Shown piece by piece: positions 1 through 8,005 of a stretch of DNA of 64,000 nucleotides (position 1 is the first letter of the stretch; each line of letters begins with the position of its first letter). The DNA is from Duganella guangzhouensis. Its GTDB lineage: Bacteria; Pseudomonadota; Gammaproteobacteria; Burkholderiales; Burkholderiaceae_D. The stretch lies in NCBI RefSeq assembly GCF_009674535.1, contig NZ_WKJK01000019.1, positions 62,001 through 126,000 of the forward strand. Direction: 5' to 3'. Position numbers and translations under genes: made by a program. Under the pieces are notes generated by a model. The model was not told the DNA's origin. It searched no databases and worked only from the letters and a program-made list of their open reading frames with translations.

Positions 1-4
1 TCCC

Positions 5-26
5 AATATAATCGTGCAATTATATT
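5..26. repeat. AT-rich perfect inverted repeat
   Basis: Two 8-base arms (AATATAAT and ATTATATT) flank a 6-base spacer (CGTGCA). The repeat lies about 40 bases beyond the stop codon of ilvA, which reads toward it. It could be a weak terminator hairpin or a regulatory site for a gene outside the window. The stem has no G or C, so it would be a poor intrinsic terminator. The rest of bases 1-63 shows no gene. Confidence 0.35.
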
Positions 27-63
27 AAGTTTCCAGGGGCGCCGTCGTCAACCGTGTGCGACC

Positions 64-1599
64 TCAGCCGAGGAACAGTTTGTACACCGGATTGCTGCTC
101 TCGTCCCAGTAGCGATAGCCTAGCGTGGCGAGGAATTGCGCGAAATCGCTCATCTCCTCCGGCGGCACCTGCAGGCCGATCACGATGCGGCCGACGTCGC
201 CGCCCTGGCTGCGGTAATGGCACAGCGAGATATTCCAGTTTGGCGCCATCGAATCCAGGAAGCGCATCAGCGCGCCCGGACGCTCGGGGAACTCAAAGCG
301 GTACAGCAGCTCATTGCTGGCCAGCGCGCTCTTGCCGCCGACCAGATGGCGCAAGTGGGTTTTGGCCAGCTCATCGTGGGTCAGGTCCAGCGCCTGGAAG
401 CCGTGTTCCTCGAAGCGGCGGGTCAGCGCGCCCGACTCGTTGCGATCCGCGATCTGCACGCCGCAGAACACATGGGCGTCATCCTTGTCCGAGATACGGT
501 AGGTGAACTCGGTGACGTTGCGGCCGCCGACCAGCTGGCACAAACGCTTGAAGCTGCCGCGCTGCTCCGGCAGCGTGACCGCGAACAGCGCCTCGCGCGC
601 CTCGCCCAGCTCGGCGCGCTCGGCCACGAAGCGCAGGCGGTCGAAATTCATATTGGCGCCGCTGGCGATGGTGATCAAGGTTTCGTTGCGGATTGGATCC
701 TTGGTCAGCGCCGCGCGCTCGACGTACGCCTTGGCGCCGGCGATCGACAGCGCGCCCGAGGGTTCCAGAATGCTGCGGGTGTCGCTGAACACATCCTTGA
801 TAGCGGCGCTGACGGCATCGGTATCGACCAGAATCACATCGTCCACGTACAGCTGGCACAGGCGGAAGGTTTCCTCGCCGGCCAGACGCACCGCGGTGCC
901 ATCGGCGAACAGACCGACATCGGCCAGCGTCACGCGCTCGCCGGCCTTCAGGCTGCGCGCCATCGCATCCGAATCCAGCGACTGCACACCGATGATCTTG
1001 ATGTCCGGGCGGATCTGCTTAACGTAAGCGGCGATGCCGGCGATCAGACCGCCGCCGCCGATCGGCACAAAGATCGCGTGAATTGGGCCCGAATGCTGGC
1101 GCAGGATTTCCATGCCGATGGTGCCCTGGCCGGCGATCACATCCGGATCATCAAACGGATGGACGAAAGTCAGCTTCTGTTCCTTTTCCAGCGTCAGCGC
1201 GTGGTTATAGGCATCGGTATACGACTCGCCGTGCAGCACCACCTCGACATCAGCGCCGCCGCGCGCCTTCACCGCCTCCACTTTGACTTGTGGCGTAGTG
1301 GTCGGCATCACGATGACGGCGCGGCAGCCCATGCGGGCGGCGGACAGCGCCACGCCCTGAGCGTGATTACCGGCCGAAGCGCAGATCACACCGCGCTTGC
1401 GCTGCGCATCGCTGAGATGCGCCATCTTGTTATACGCGCCCCGAATCTTGAAGCTGAACACGCTCTGCATGTCCTCGCGCTTGAAATAAATTCGGTTCTC
1501 GAAGCGCTGCGACAAAGTCGGCGCCAGTTCCAGCGGGGTTTCATCAGCCACGTCATAAACGCGGGCGGTCAGTACTTTCTTCAGATAGTCGGTAGTCAT
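64..1599 (-). CDS. ilvA: Threonine ammonia-lyase, biosynthetic (threonine deaminase)
   Basis: This PLP enzyme deaminates L-threonine to 2-oxobutanoate, the first step of isoleucine synthesis, in the cytosol. The protein has 511 residues, usual for the long biosynthetic form. The PLP lysine is K51 in SFKIRGAY, followed by SAGNHAQG and the glycine-rich phosphate loop GGGGLIAG. Roughly the last 170 residues form the two ACT-like domains that carry isoleucine feedback control. The start at 1599 (MTTDYLKKVL) is preferred. The longer frame up to 1644 would take its first codons from the arm of the adjacent 85-base palindrome, so that extension is probably not real. No clear Shine-Dalgarno is seen. 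The gene appears to stand alone. Confidence 0.95.
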   Translation of the reverse strand: MTTDYLKKVLTARVYDVADETPLELAPTLSQRFENRIYFKREDMQSVFSFKIRGAYNKMAHLSDAQRKRGVICASAGNHAQGVALSAARMGCRAVIVMPTTTPQVKVEAVKARGGADVEVVLHGESYTDAYNHALTLEKEQKLTFVHPFDDPDVIAGQGTIGMEILRQHSGPIHAIFVPIGGGGLIAGIAAYVKQIRPDIKIIGVQSLDSDAMARSLKAGERVTLADVGLFADGTAVRLAGEETFRLCQLYVDDVILVDTDAVSAAIKDVFSDTRSILEPSGALSIAGAKAYVERAALTKDPIRNETLITIASGANMNFDRLRFVAERAELGEAREALFAVTLPEQRGSFKRLCQLVGGRNVTEFTYRISDKDDAHVFCGVQIADRNESGALTRRFEEHGFQALDLTHDELAKTHLRHLVGGKSALASNELLYRFEFPERPGALMRFLDSMAPNWNISLCHYRSQGGDVGRIVIGLQVPPEEMSDFAQFLATLGYRYWDESSNPVYKLFLG

Positions 1600-1627
1600 G
1601 GTCTGCAAACAAGGTGATGTTAACTCC

Positions 1628-1712
1628 GGGGTCAGGTCCATCATTTCTACACGGCCTCTGCTGTAGCGTTCCGCTACAGCAGAGGCCGTGTAGAAATGAT
1701 GGACCTGACCCC
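1628..1712. repeat. 85-base near-perfect palindrome (41-base arms, 3-base loop)
   Basis: The left arm 1628-1668 is exactly complementary to the right arm 1672-1712, with TTC between them. Transcribed, it would give a very long hairpin. The arm centres carry GTAG (left) and CTAC (right), and the outer ends are GGGGTCAGG / CCTGACCCC. Known REP/BIME elements mobilised by RAYT transposases (TnpA_REP) have hairpins with a GTAG or GGAG tetranucleotide, so a REP-type element is a reasonable guess. It lies between ilvA and the divergent yqaA-like gene. There is no T-tract beside it, and a stem this long is atypical for a simple terminator. Confidence 0.85.
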
Positions 1713-1818
1713 GTCTGCGATGCTAACTAGCCGGCGGGTGACCGGGTGAAGCAGGGACGCTGGTCCTGGCGGGGTTGTGCTTGGACCGAACTGTTCAATC
1801 GTGCGGGATGGGACTCAT

Positions 1819-1824
1819 TATAAT
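1819..1824 (+). promoter_or_regulatory. Putative -10 box for the yqaA-like gene
   Basis: A perfect TATAAT lies 31 bases upstream of the ATG at 1855. No good -35 element is found at 16-18 bases spacing; TTCAAT at 1794-1799 is weak and 19 bases away. Assigned from sequence match and position only. Confidence 0.35.
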
Positions 1825-1854
1825 GGACTCCTTTAACTTATCTCAAAGAAGCCG

Positions 1855-2346
1855 ATGGTCGAATCTGCAATTAGCTGGCTGCTGGCGCTGCTGGCGGCGC
1901 CGGAAGTCGGGCTGACCTCGGTATTCATCGTCAGCCTGATCTCGGCCACGCTGGTGCCGCTGGGCTCGGAACCGGCGGTGTTTGCGGTGATTAAGGCCAA
2001 TCCGGCCATGTTCTGGAGTGTGATCGGCGTCGCCACGCTTGGCAATACCATCGGCGGCGCCATCGATTACTACATGGGCTGGCAAGCCAAGCAGAGTTTT
2101 TCCAAGGAGCGTCAGTCGCGCTGGTTCCATTGGCTGGAGCGCTACGGCGCCAAGACCATGCTGCTGGCCTGGCTGCCCGGCATCGGTGATCCGCTGTGCA
2201 CGCTGGGCGGCTGGCTGCGCCTGCCATTCTGGCCTAGCCTGGTCTATATGGCGATCGGCAAGTTCCTGCGCTACCTCACCATGACCACGCTGCTGTTGTA
2301 CGTGCCGGACGGTGTGTGGCACCGGATCGGACAATTGCTGGGCTAA
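1855..2346 (+). CDS. YqaA family inner-membrane protein (DedA/VTT-like)
   Basis: The 163-residue protein has several hydrophobic segments (about 5-35, 45-70, 100-125 and 135-155). It carries the pattern of small YqaA/SNARE-associated (VTT) membrane proteins, with GSEPAVFAVI early and a central GNTIGGAIDYYMG. The later AWLPGIGDPLCTLGGWLR contains the conserved arginine-near-glycine re-entrant region. DedA-related proteins are linked to lipid scrambling and membrane homeostasis, but the role of YqaA itself is not settled. The ORF begins with ATG after AAAGAAG. It is divergent from ilvA and monocistronic as far as can be seen. Confidence 0.85.
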   Translation: MVESAISWLLALLAAPEVGLTSVFIVSLISATLVPLGSEPAVFAVIKANPAMFWSVIGVATLGNTIGGAIDYYMGWQAKQSFSKERQSRWFHWLERYGAKTMLLAWLPGIGDPLCTLGGWLRLPFWPSLVYMAIGKFLRYLTMTTLLLYVPDGVWHRIGQLLG

Positions 2347-2369
2347 TTTGGTGCAAGCTATCCTCTTGC

Positions 2370-2385
2370 CGCATAAGCTTATGCG
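2370..2385. repeat. 16-base perfect palindrome in the gap before the DUF3683 gene
   Basis: CGCATAAGCTTATGCG is fully self-complementary. It lies 23 bases after the yqaA-like stop and about 185 bases before the start of the DUF3683 oxidoreductase gene. It could be an operator for a dimeric regulator or part of a transcript end. No U-tract follows. The rest of the 2347-2569 gap has only a TAAAAT -10-like sequence at 2527-2532, close to the next gene. Confidence 0.35.
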
Positions 2386-2569
2386 TAAATTTCATTCAGC
2401 TGGAACCGTAGACGCGGCATATTATTGCTGAATTTTTCGCGACTTTCGAATTTTTGCAGTGTTTTCGGTCTCGAAAGAGTCCCTCGGCGGTCTAAGGCTG
2501 TTCCCGCGTGGTGCGCCGCAATAGGCTAAAATGGCCCTCCCGGGTACTGTCTACAGTCTTAAACGCATA

Positions 2570-5500
2570 ATGAACGCCCCTGCACAAATCCAAGCTTTGC
2601 TGGCGGAAACGCCCCACGGTCCGGAGGCCACGCGCCTGCGGGAAATTCCTTATAACTATACGTCGTTTTCCGATCGTGAGATCGTGATTCGGCTGCTGGG
2701 CGAGGAATCGTGGTCGCTGCTGGATGCGCTGCGCGGCGCGCGTCAGACCGGCCGTTCGGCCCGCATGCTGTACGAGGTGCTGGGCGATATCTGGGCGGTG
2801 CGCCGCAATCCCTATCTGCAGGATGACCTGCTGGATAACCCGAAACGCCGCCAGGAATTGATCACCGCGCTGCATCACCGTCTGGCCGAGGTGGACAAGC
2901 GCCGCCTCAGCGTCGACGATGCCGAGAACGATGAAGCGTCGCGTCAGCGCAGCGCCAACGTGGTCAAGCTGCTGCGCGCGGCCGGCCAGGCGGTGGCTGA
3001 CTTCGGCGAGGAATTCAAGCAGGTCTACGATCTGCGCAAGCGCACCTACAAGGTGCTGGGCCGCTACACCGACAAGCACAACATCTGCTTCGACGGCATG
3101 AAGCGCATCAGCCACGTGACTGACGCCACCGACTGGCGCGTCGAGTATCCGTTCGTGGTGCTGACTCCGGACAGCGAAGAGGAAATGGCCGGCCTGGTCA
3201 AAGGCTGTATCGAACTCGGCCTGACCATCATCCCGCGCGGCGGCGGCACCGGCTACACCGGCGGCGCGATTCCGCTGACGCCGATGTCGGCCGTCATCAA
3301 CACCGAAAAGCTGCTCAACATCGGCGCGGTGGAAATGAAAGTGCTGCCGGGCCTGGACAAGGAATACGCCACCATCTACACCGGCGCCGGCGTGATCACC
3401 AATAAAGTAGCCGAGGCCGCCGAGAAGGCCGGCTTCGTGTTCGCGGTCGATCCGACCTCGGCCCACGCTTCCACCGTCGGCGGCAACATCGCCATGAACG
3501 CGGGCGGCAAGAAGGCCGTGCTGTGGGGCACGGCGCTGGACAATCTGGCCTCGTGGCGCATGATCGACCCGCAGGGCGACTGGTTGGAAGTCACCCGTCT
3601 CGACCACAATCTGTCGAAGATCCACGATACGCCGCTGGCCCGTTTCAAGCTGGAGTGGACCCATCCAAGCGCCAAGGGTGAAGCCAAGGGCGCGCCGTTC
3701 AAGACCGAGATCCTGGAAATCGCCGGCCGCGTGTTCCGCAAGGAAGGCCTGGGCAAGGACGTCACCGACAAATTCCTGGCCGGCTTGCCGGGCATCCAGA
3801 AGGAAGGCTGCGACGGCATGATCACGTCGGGCCGCTGGATTCTGCACAAGATGCCGAAGTTCACCCGCACCGTCTGCCTGGAGTTCTTCGGTCAGGCGCG
3901 CGATGCGATCCCGTCGATCGTCGAAATCAAGGATTATCTGGACGGCCTGCCAGCCAAGGGCGAAGAATTCTCGACCCTGCGCCTGGCCGGTCTGGAGCAC
4001 CTGGACGAGCGCTATCTGCGCGCGGTCGGCTACGCCACCAAATCGAAACGCGGCGTGCTGCCGAAGATGGCGCTGTTTGGCGACATCGTCGGCGACGATG
4101 AAAACGCGGTGGCGCAAGCCGCCTCGGAAGTGGTGCGTCTGGCCAATACCCGTGTCGGTGAAGGCTTCATCGCCGTCAGCCCGGAAACGCGTAAAAAATT
4201 CTGGCTGGACCGCGCCCGCACCGCCGCCATCGCCAAGCACACCAACGCCTTCAAGATCAATGAAGACGTGGTGATTCCGCTCAACCGCATGGGCGAGTAC
4301 ACCGACGGCATCGAGCGCATCAATATCGAGCTGTCGATCAAGAACAAGCTGCAACTGGTCGACGAGCTGCAGGACTTCTTCGCCGCCGGCAATCTGCCGA
4401 TCGGCAAGAGCGACGATGCCGACGACAGCGTGGGCGATGCCGAGATGCTGGGCGACCGCGCCCAGCAAGCACAAGCGCTGCTGACGCAAGTACACGCGCG
4501 CTGGACCTATCTGCTGGCCGAGCTGGACAAACCACTGGCGTCCATCACCAGCGAGCTGGCCTCGCATGGCATGGATCGCCTGCTGCCGGTGTTCGAAGAG
4601 CGCCTGAAAACCCAGCCGGACGCCACCTTGTTCGACGTGGTACAGGACCGCACCATCCGCGTCACCTGGAAGCAGGAAATCCGCGCCCAGCTGCGCCAGA
4701 TCTTCAACGGCGCCGCCTACAAGCTGATCCTGGACGAAGCCACCGCGATCCACAAGCGCGTGCTGCGCGGCCGCGTGTTCGTGGCGCTGCACATGCACGC
4801 CGGCGACGGCAACGTGCACACCAACTTGCCGGTCAACTCGGATCACTACGAGATGCTGCAACTGGCGCACCAGGCTGTGGCGCGCATCATGACCTTGGCG
4901 CGTTCGCTGAACGGCGTGATCTCGGGCGAGCACGGCATCGGCATCACCAAACTGGAATTCCTGAACGAGGACGAAATCGGCCCGTTCCGTGAATACAAGC
5001 TGCGGGTCGATCCGGAAGGCCGCTTCAACAAGGGCAAGCTGCTGAATCTGGAAGGCATGGAAGCCGACCTCAGCAACGCCTATACGCCATCGTTCGGCCT
5101 GATGGGCCACGAATCGCTGATCATGCAGCAGAGCGATATCGGCGCCATCGCCAACAGCGTCAAGGACTGCCTGCGCTGCGGCAAGTGCAAGCCGGTGTGC
5201 TCGACCCACGTGCCACGCGCCAATCTGCTGTACTCGCCGCGCGACAAGATCCTGGCGACCTCGTCGCTGATCGAAGCCTTCCTGTACGAAGAGCAGACCC
5301 GCCGCGGCATTTCGATCAAGCACTGGGAAGAATTTGAAGACGTGGCCGATCACTGCACGGTCTGTCACAAATGCGTCACGCCCTGTCCGGTCAACATCGA
5401 CTTCGGTGACGTGTCGATGAATATGCGCAATCTGCTGCGCAAGATGGACAAGAAGACCTTCAATCCGGGCAAAGCTGCGGCGATGTTCTACCTGAACGCC

Positions 5501-6580
5501 ACCGATCCGGCCACCATCAACGCCACCCGCGCGGCGATGATTGGTATCGGCTATAAGGCGCAGCGTCTGGGCAATGACATCCTGAAGAAATTCGCCAAGA
5601 AGCAAACCAAGGCACCGCCACCAACGGTCGGCAAGCCACCGGTGCGCGAGCAGGTGATTCACTTCATCAACAAGAAAATGCCGGGCAATCTGCCGAAGAA
5701 GACGGCGCGCGCGTTGCTGGATATCGAGGACGATAAAGTCATCCCGATCATCCGCAATCCGAAGACCACCAATGCCGATACGGAAGCGGTGTTCTACTTC
5801 CCGGGCTGCGGTTCGGAGCGTCTGTTCTCGCAGGTCGGTCTGGCCACCCAGGCGATGCTGTGGGAAGTGGGCGTGCAGACCGTGCTGCCGCCGGGCTATC
5901 TGTGCTGCGGTTATCCGCAACGCGGCTCGGGCCAGTACGACAAGGCCGACAAAATGATGACCGATAACCGCGTGCTGTTCCATCGCATGGCGAACACGCT
6001 GAACTATCTGGACATCAAGACCGTGCTGGTCTCGTGCGGCACTTGCTACGACCAGTTGGCGACCTACGAGTTCGACAAGATCTTCCCTGGCTGCCGCATC
6101 ATGGACATCCACGAATATCTGAACGAGAAGGGCGTCAAGCTGGAAGGCGTGACCGGTACGCGCTATATGTACCACGAGCCATGCCACACGCCGATGAAGC
6201 TGCAGGAGGCGACCAAAACCGTCAACTCGCTGATTCAAACGCACGACAACGTCAAGATCGAGAAGAACGACCGCTGCTGCGGCGACTCGGGCACCTTGAT
6301 GGTGGCGCGTCCGGACATCTCGACCCAGGTCCGCTTCCGCAAGGAAGAGGAAGTCATCAAGGGCGCCGACAAGCTGCGTGCCGATGGCTTCGATGGCGAG
6401 GTGAAGATCCTGACCAGCTGCCCGGCCTGCCTGGGCGGCGTGTCGCGCTACAGCGAAGATGCCGGCACCACCGCCGATTACATCGTGGTGGAAATCGCCA
6501 AGCATTTGCTGGGCGAGAATTGGATGCCGGATTACGTCAAGCGCGCCAACGACGGCGGCATTGAACGCGTGCTGGTGTAA
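2570..6580 (+). CDS. DUF3683 FAD/Fe-S oxidoreductase (GlcD/D-lactate dehydrogenase-like fusion)
   Basis: A 1336-residue fusion protein. After an N-terminal DUF3683 region (about 1-170) comes an FAD-linked oxidase domain, with the PP-type FAD loop RGGGTGYTGGA, then DPTSAHASTVGGN, and a C-terminal cap ending in SGEHGIG. Next is a ferredoxin-like domain with two Cys4 sets (C867/870/873/877 and C929/932/935/939). Last are two CCG domains (motifs FPGCGSERL, CCGYPQRG, HEPCHTP, CCGDSG). The family resembles the GlcD+GlcF/YkgE subunits of membrane-linked 2-hydroxyacid dehydrogenases, so oxidation of D-lactate, glycolate or another 2-hydroxyacid with electrons passed to quinone is likely. The substrate is unknown. 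The start at 2570 (MNAPAQ) is chosen over 2531 because the extra residues do not look like family sequence. Confidence 0.9.
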   Translation: MNAPAQIQALLAETPHGPEATRLREIPYNYTSFSDREIVIRLLGEESWSLLDALRGARQTGRSARMLYEVLGDIWAVRRNPYLQDDLLDNPKRRQELITALHHRLAEVDKRRLSVDDAENDEASRQRSANVVKLLRAAGQAVADFGEEFKQVYDLRKRTYKVLGRYTDKHNICFDGMKRISHVTDATDWRVEYPFVVLTPDSEEEMAGLVKGCIELGLTIIPRGGGTGYTGGAIPLTPMSAVINTEKLLNIGAVEMKVLPGLDKEYATIYTGAGVITNKVAEAAEKAGFVFAVDPTSAHASTVGGNIAMNAGGKKAVLWGTALDNLASWRMIDPQGDWLEVTRLDHNLSKIHDTPLARFKLEWTHPSAKGEAKGAPFKTEILEIAGRVFRKEGLGKDVTDKFLAGLPGIQKEGCDGMITSGRWILHKMPKFTRTVCLEFFGQARDAIPSIVEIKDYLDGLPAKGEEFSTLRLAGLEHLDERYLRAVGYATKSKRGVLPKMALFGDIVGDDENAVAQAASEVVRLANTRVGEGFIAVSPETRKKFWLDRARTAAIAKHTNAFKINEDVVIPLNRMGEYTDGIERINIELSIKNKLQLVDELQDFFAAGNLPIGKSDDADDSVGDAEMLGDRAQQAQALLTQVHARWTYLLAELDKPLASITSELASHGMDRLLPVFEERLKTQPDATLFDVVQDRTIRVTWKQEIRAQLRQIFNGAAYKLILDEATAIHKRVLRGRVFVALHMHAGDGNVHTNLPVNSDHYEMLQLAHQAVARIMTLARSLNGVISGEHGIGITKLEFLNEDEIGPFREYKLRVDPEGRFNKGKLLNLEGMEADLSNAYTPSFGLMGHESLIMQQSDIGAIANSVKDCLRCGKCKPVCSTHVPRANLLYSPRDKILATSSLIEAFLYEEQTRRGISIKHWEEFEDVADHCTVCHKCVTPCPVNIDFGDVSMNMRNLLRKMDKKTFNPGKAAAMFYLNATDPATINATRAAMIGIGYKAQRLGNDILKKFAKKQTKAPPPTVGKPPVREQVIHFINKKMPGNLPKKTARALLDIEDDKVIPIIRNPKTTNADTEAVFYFPGCGSERLFSQVGLATQAMLWEVGVQTVLPPGYLCCGYPQRGSGQYDKADKMMTDNRVLFHRMANTLNYLDIKTVLVSCGTCYDQLATYEFDKIFPGCRIMDIHEYLNEKGVKLEGVTGTRYMYHEPCHTPMKLQEATKTVNSLIQTHDNVKIEKNDRCCGDSGTLMVARPDISTQVRFRKEEEVIKGADKLRADGFDGEVKILTSCPACLGGVSRYSEDAGTTADYIVVEIAKHLLGENWMPDYVKRANDGGIERVLV

Positions 6581-6582
6581 GC

Positions 6583-7014
6583 ATGGCCTGCGATCTGTGC
6601 AATCTGCTCGACGCCCCTGGGGCGGCCTTGATCTGGGGCGACGACCGCCTGTCAGTGGTCGCCGTGGATGAGGCCGAGTATCCCGGCTTTACGCGCGTGG
6701 TGTGGAATGGCCACGTGAAAGAAATGACCGATTTGCCGGCCGCCGACCGTGTGCGCATCATGGACGTGGTGTGGGCGGTGGAATCGGCCCAGCGCGCGGT
6801 GATGGCGCCGGAAAAGGTGAACCTGGCCAGTTTTGGTAATATGACGCCGCACGTGCACTGGCACGTTATCCCGCGTTACCGCGACGATGCACATTTCCCC
6901 AACCCGACCTGGGCTGTGGCGCAGCGGGCATCGTCGGCGGAAGTGTTGGCACAGCGTCGCGCGCTGTTGCCGGCGCTGCACGCGGCCATCGTCGAGAAAG
7001 TGAAAGCATTATGA
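6583..7014 (+). CDS. HIT-family (histidine triad) nucleotide-binding protein
   Basis: The 143-residue protein contains the triad HVHWHV (His90, His92, His94) that defines the HIT superfamily of nucleotide hydrolases and transferases. A CxxC pair sits at residues 3-6. The physiological substrate is not evident. The ATG lies two bases after the stop of the DUF3683 oxidoreductase and the 3' end overlaps the next gene by ATGA, so all three genes are probably co-transcribed. This order is common in Burkholderiales. Confidence 0.9.
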   Translation: MACDLCNLLDAPGAALIWGDDRLSVVAVDEAEYPGFTRVVWNGHVKEMTDLPAADRVRIMDVVWAVESAQRAVMAPEKVNLASFGNMTPHVHWHVIPRYRDDAHFPNPTWAVAQRASSAEVLAQRRALLPALHAAIVEKVKAL

Positions 7015-7466
7015 GCAAACCTGTCCCTACCGGCCTGACGGTCCACAACAAATCCCGCCTGCTGGATATCGAGTTCAACGACGGCGCGTCGTTTTCGATT
7101 CCGTTCGAGCTGCTGCGCGTGTATTCGCCGTCGGCGGAGGTGATGGGACATGGTCCGGGGCAGGAGGTACTGCAGGTGGGCAAGCGCGAAGTGGGCATCG
7201 CCGGCATTGAGCCGGTGGGCAACTACGCGGTGCAGCCGACTTTCTCTGACGGCCACAACACCGGCATCTTCACTTGGGACTATCTGTACAAGCTGGGCAG
7301 CGAAAAAGCGCTGCTGTGGGACGGTTACATGCACCGTCTGCACGAAGCCGGCTTTGAAGGCGACACCGGCCGCGAAAGCGGCGCCACGCTGTCGTTCGCG
7401 CCGGTCGACCAGCAAGGCGGCGGCGGCGGTGGTTGTGGCAGCGGCAGCTGCGGCTGCAAGTCCTAA
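7011..7466 (+). CDS. DUF971 domain protein (gamma-butyrobetaine hydroxylase-like N-terminal domain)
   Basis: A 151-residue protein whose first ~115 residues match the DUF971 / GBBH-like N-terminal fold, including the HNKSRLLDIEF opening and the VGIAGIEPVGNYAV core. The C-terminus is a glycine run followed by cysteines (CGSGSCGCKS), suggesting metal or cluster binding; the function is unproven. It overlaps the HIT gene by four bases. In related genomes this gene is usually followed directly by ubiE. Here ubiE starts 7.6 kb downstream, which points to an insertion just after this gene. Confidence 0.88.
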   Translation: MSKPVPTGLTVHNKSRLLDIEFNDGASFSIPFELLRVYSPSAEVMGHGPGQEVLQVGKREVGIAGIEPVGNYAVQPTFSDGHNTGIFTWDYLYKLGSEKALLWDGYMHRLHEAGFEGDTGRESGATLSFAPVDQQGGGGGGCGSGSCGCKS

Positions 7467-7735
7467 TCCGTTAAGTGTGCCCTTAGTGAATATAGTATTC
7501 GCGCCCTTGCCACGGGCGGCAACTGGCGCAGTACCTCGACTTTGAACTTGCGAGGGCGGTCAGCATCAGGCGGCATTGGCTTGATCTTCATATTGTCGTA
7601 AATGTGCTTGAATGGTGAGTGGGCTAGCCGCTGATCTATCTCTCGCTCTTCGCGGATGAATGTTTCATGCAGCTCGTCCAGTTCAGCTTTGGTGGCGGCG
7701 TCCAGCACCGGTATTTCGATGGCGCGGCGTGGCTT
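7463..7735 (-). pseudogene. Gene fragment of unknown family (C-terminal part)
   Basis: This minus-strand reading frame encodes about 90 residues with natural-looking composition (KPRRAIEI, then charged helical sequence ending RAHLTD). It lacks a normal start: the frame opens after a TAA and its only start-like codon is a GTG at 7708. It overlaps the DUF971 stop by four bases. I do not recognise the family. Its position directly after the PIN-domain remnant suggests a shared history as debris from a lost element. Confidence 0.4.
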
Positions 7736-7742
7736 TTAGACC

Positions 7743-7985
7743 GCCACCTGAAACTAAGAGTTCCGCGATATTTCTAGTCTTTTCGTTCGCAGGGCAGCGT
7801 GCGAGATCATTGATTATGCGTAGGCGTTGCAGCGCCCTTAATGGGTCGCCGCCTTCTATCTCATCGCTAACGTATTTCGAAACAAACACGCTGGCGGGAT
7901 CGCAGCGGGTGTGCCACCAGAGCTGCGGCAGCTGGCGGCCTCGCTGGCTGATAGGGCAGCGTAGGCCGCTCAGCCGGCGAGGCGT
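7743..7985 (-). pseudogene. PIN-domain (VapC-like) toxin remnant
   Basis: The open frame from 7985 encodes a stretch recognisable as the middle of a PIN-domain ribonuclease: LPQLWWHTRCD, then FVSKYVSDEIEGGDP, then RALQRL, and NIAELLVSGGG. In intact PIN toxins this part follows the N-terminal ETS/TARPS segment and precedes the catalytic DALHIA region. Both the N-terminus (no start codon, preceded by TAA at 7986-7988) and the C-terminal catalytic half are missing, and after SGGG the frame enters unrelated sequence. Assignment is by remembered family pattern, not a search. Confidence 0.5.
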
Positions 7986-8005
7986 TTAGCTGTGTCAAAC
8001 GTGCT

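Noticed and set aside
136..1617. Plus-strand open frame of 493 codons opposite ilvA
   Set aside because: Antisense shadow of ilvA; no ribosome site or family motif.
1628..1712. Palindrome read as an ordinary terminator of ilvA or its neighbour
   Set aside because: It lies upstream of both divergent genes, not after either, and has no T-tract.
2492..6505. Minus-strand open frame of 1337 codons opposite the DUF3683 gene
   Set aside because: Same cause: high GC at third codon positions removes stops on the other strand. The plus strand carries clear FAD and Fe-S motifs.
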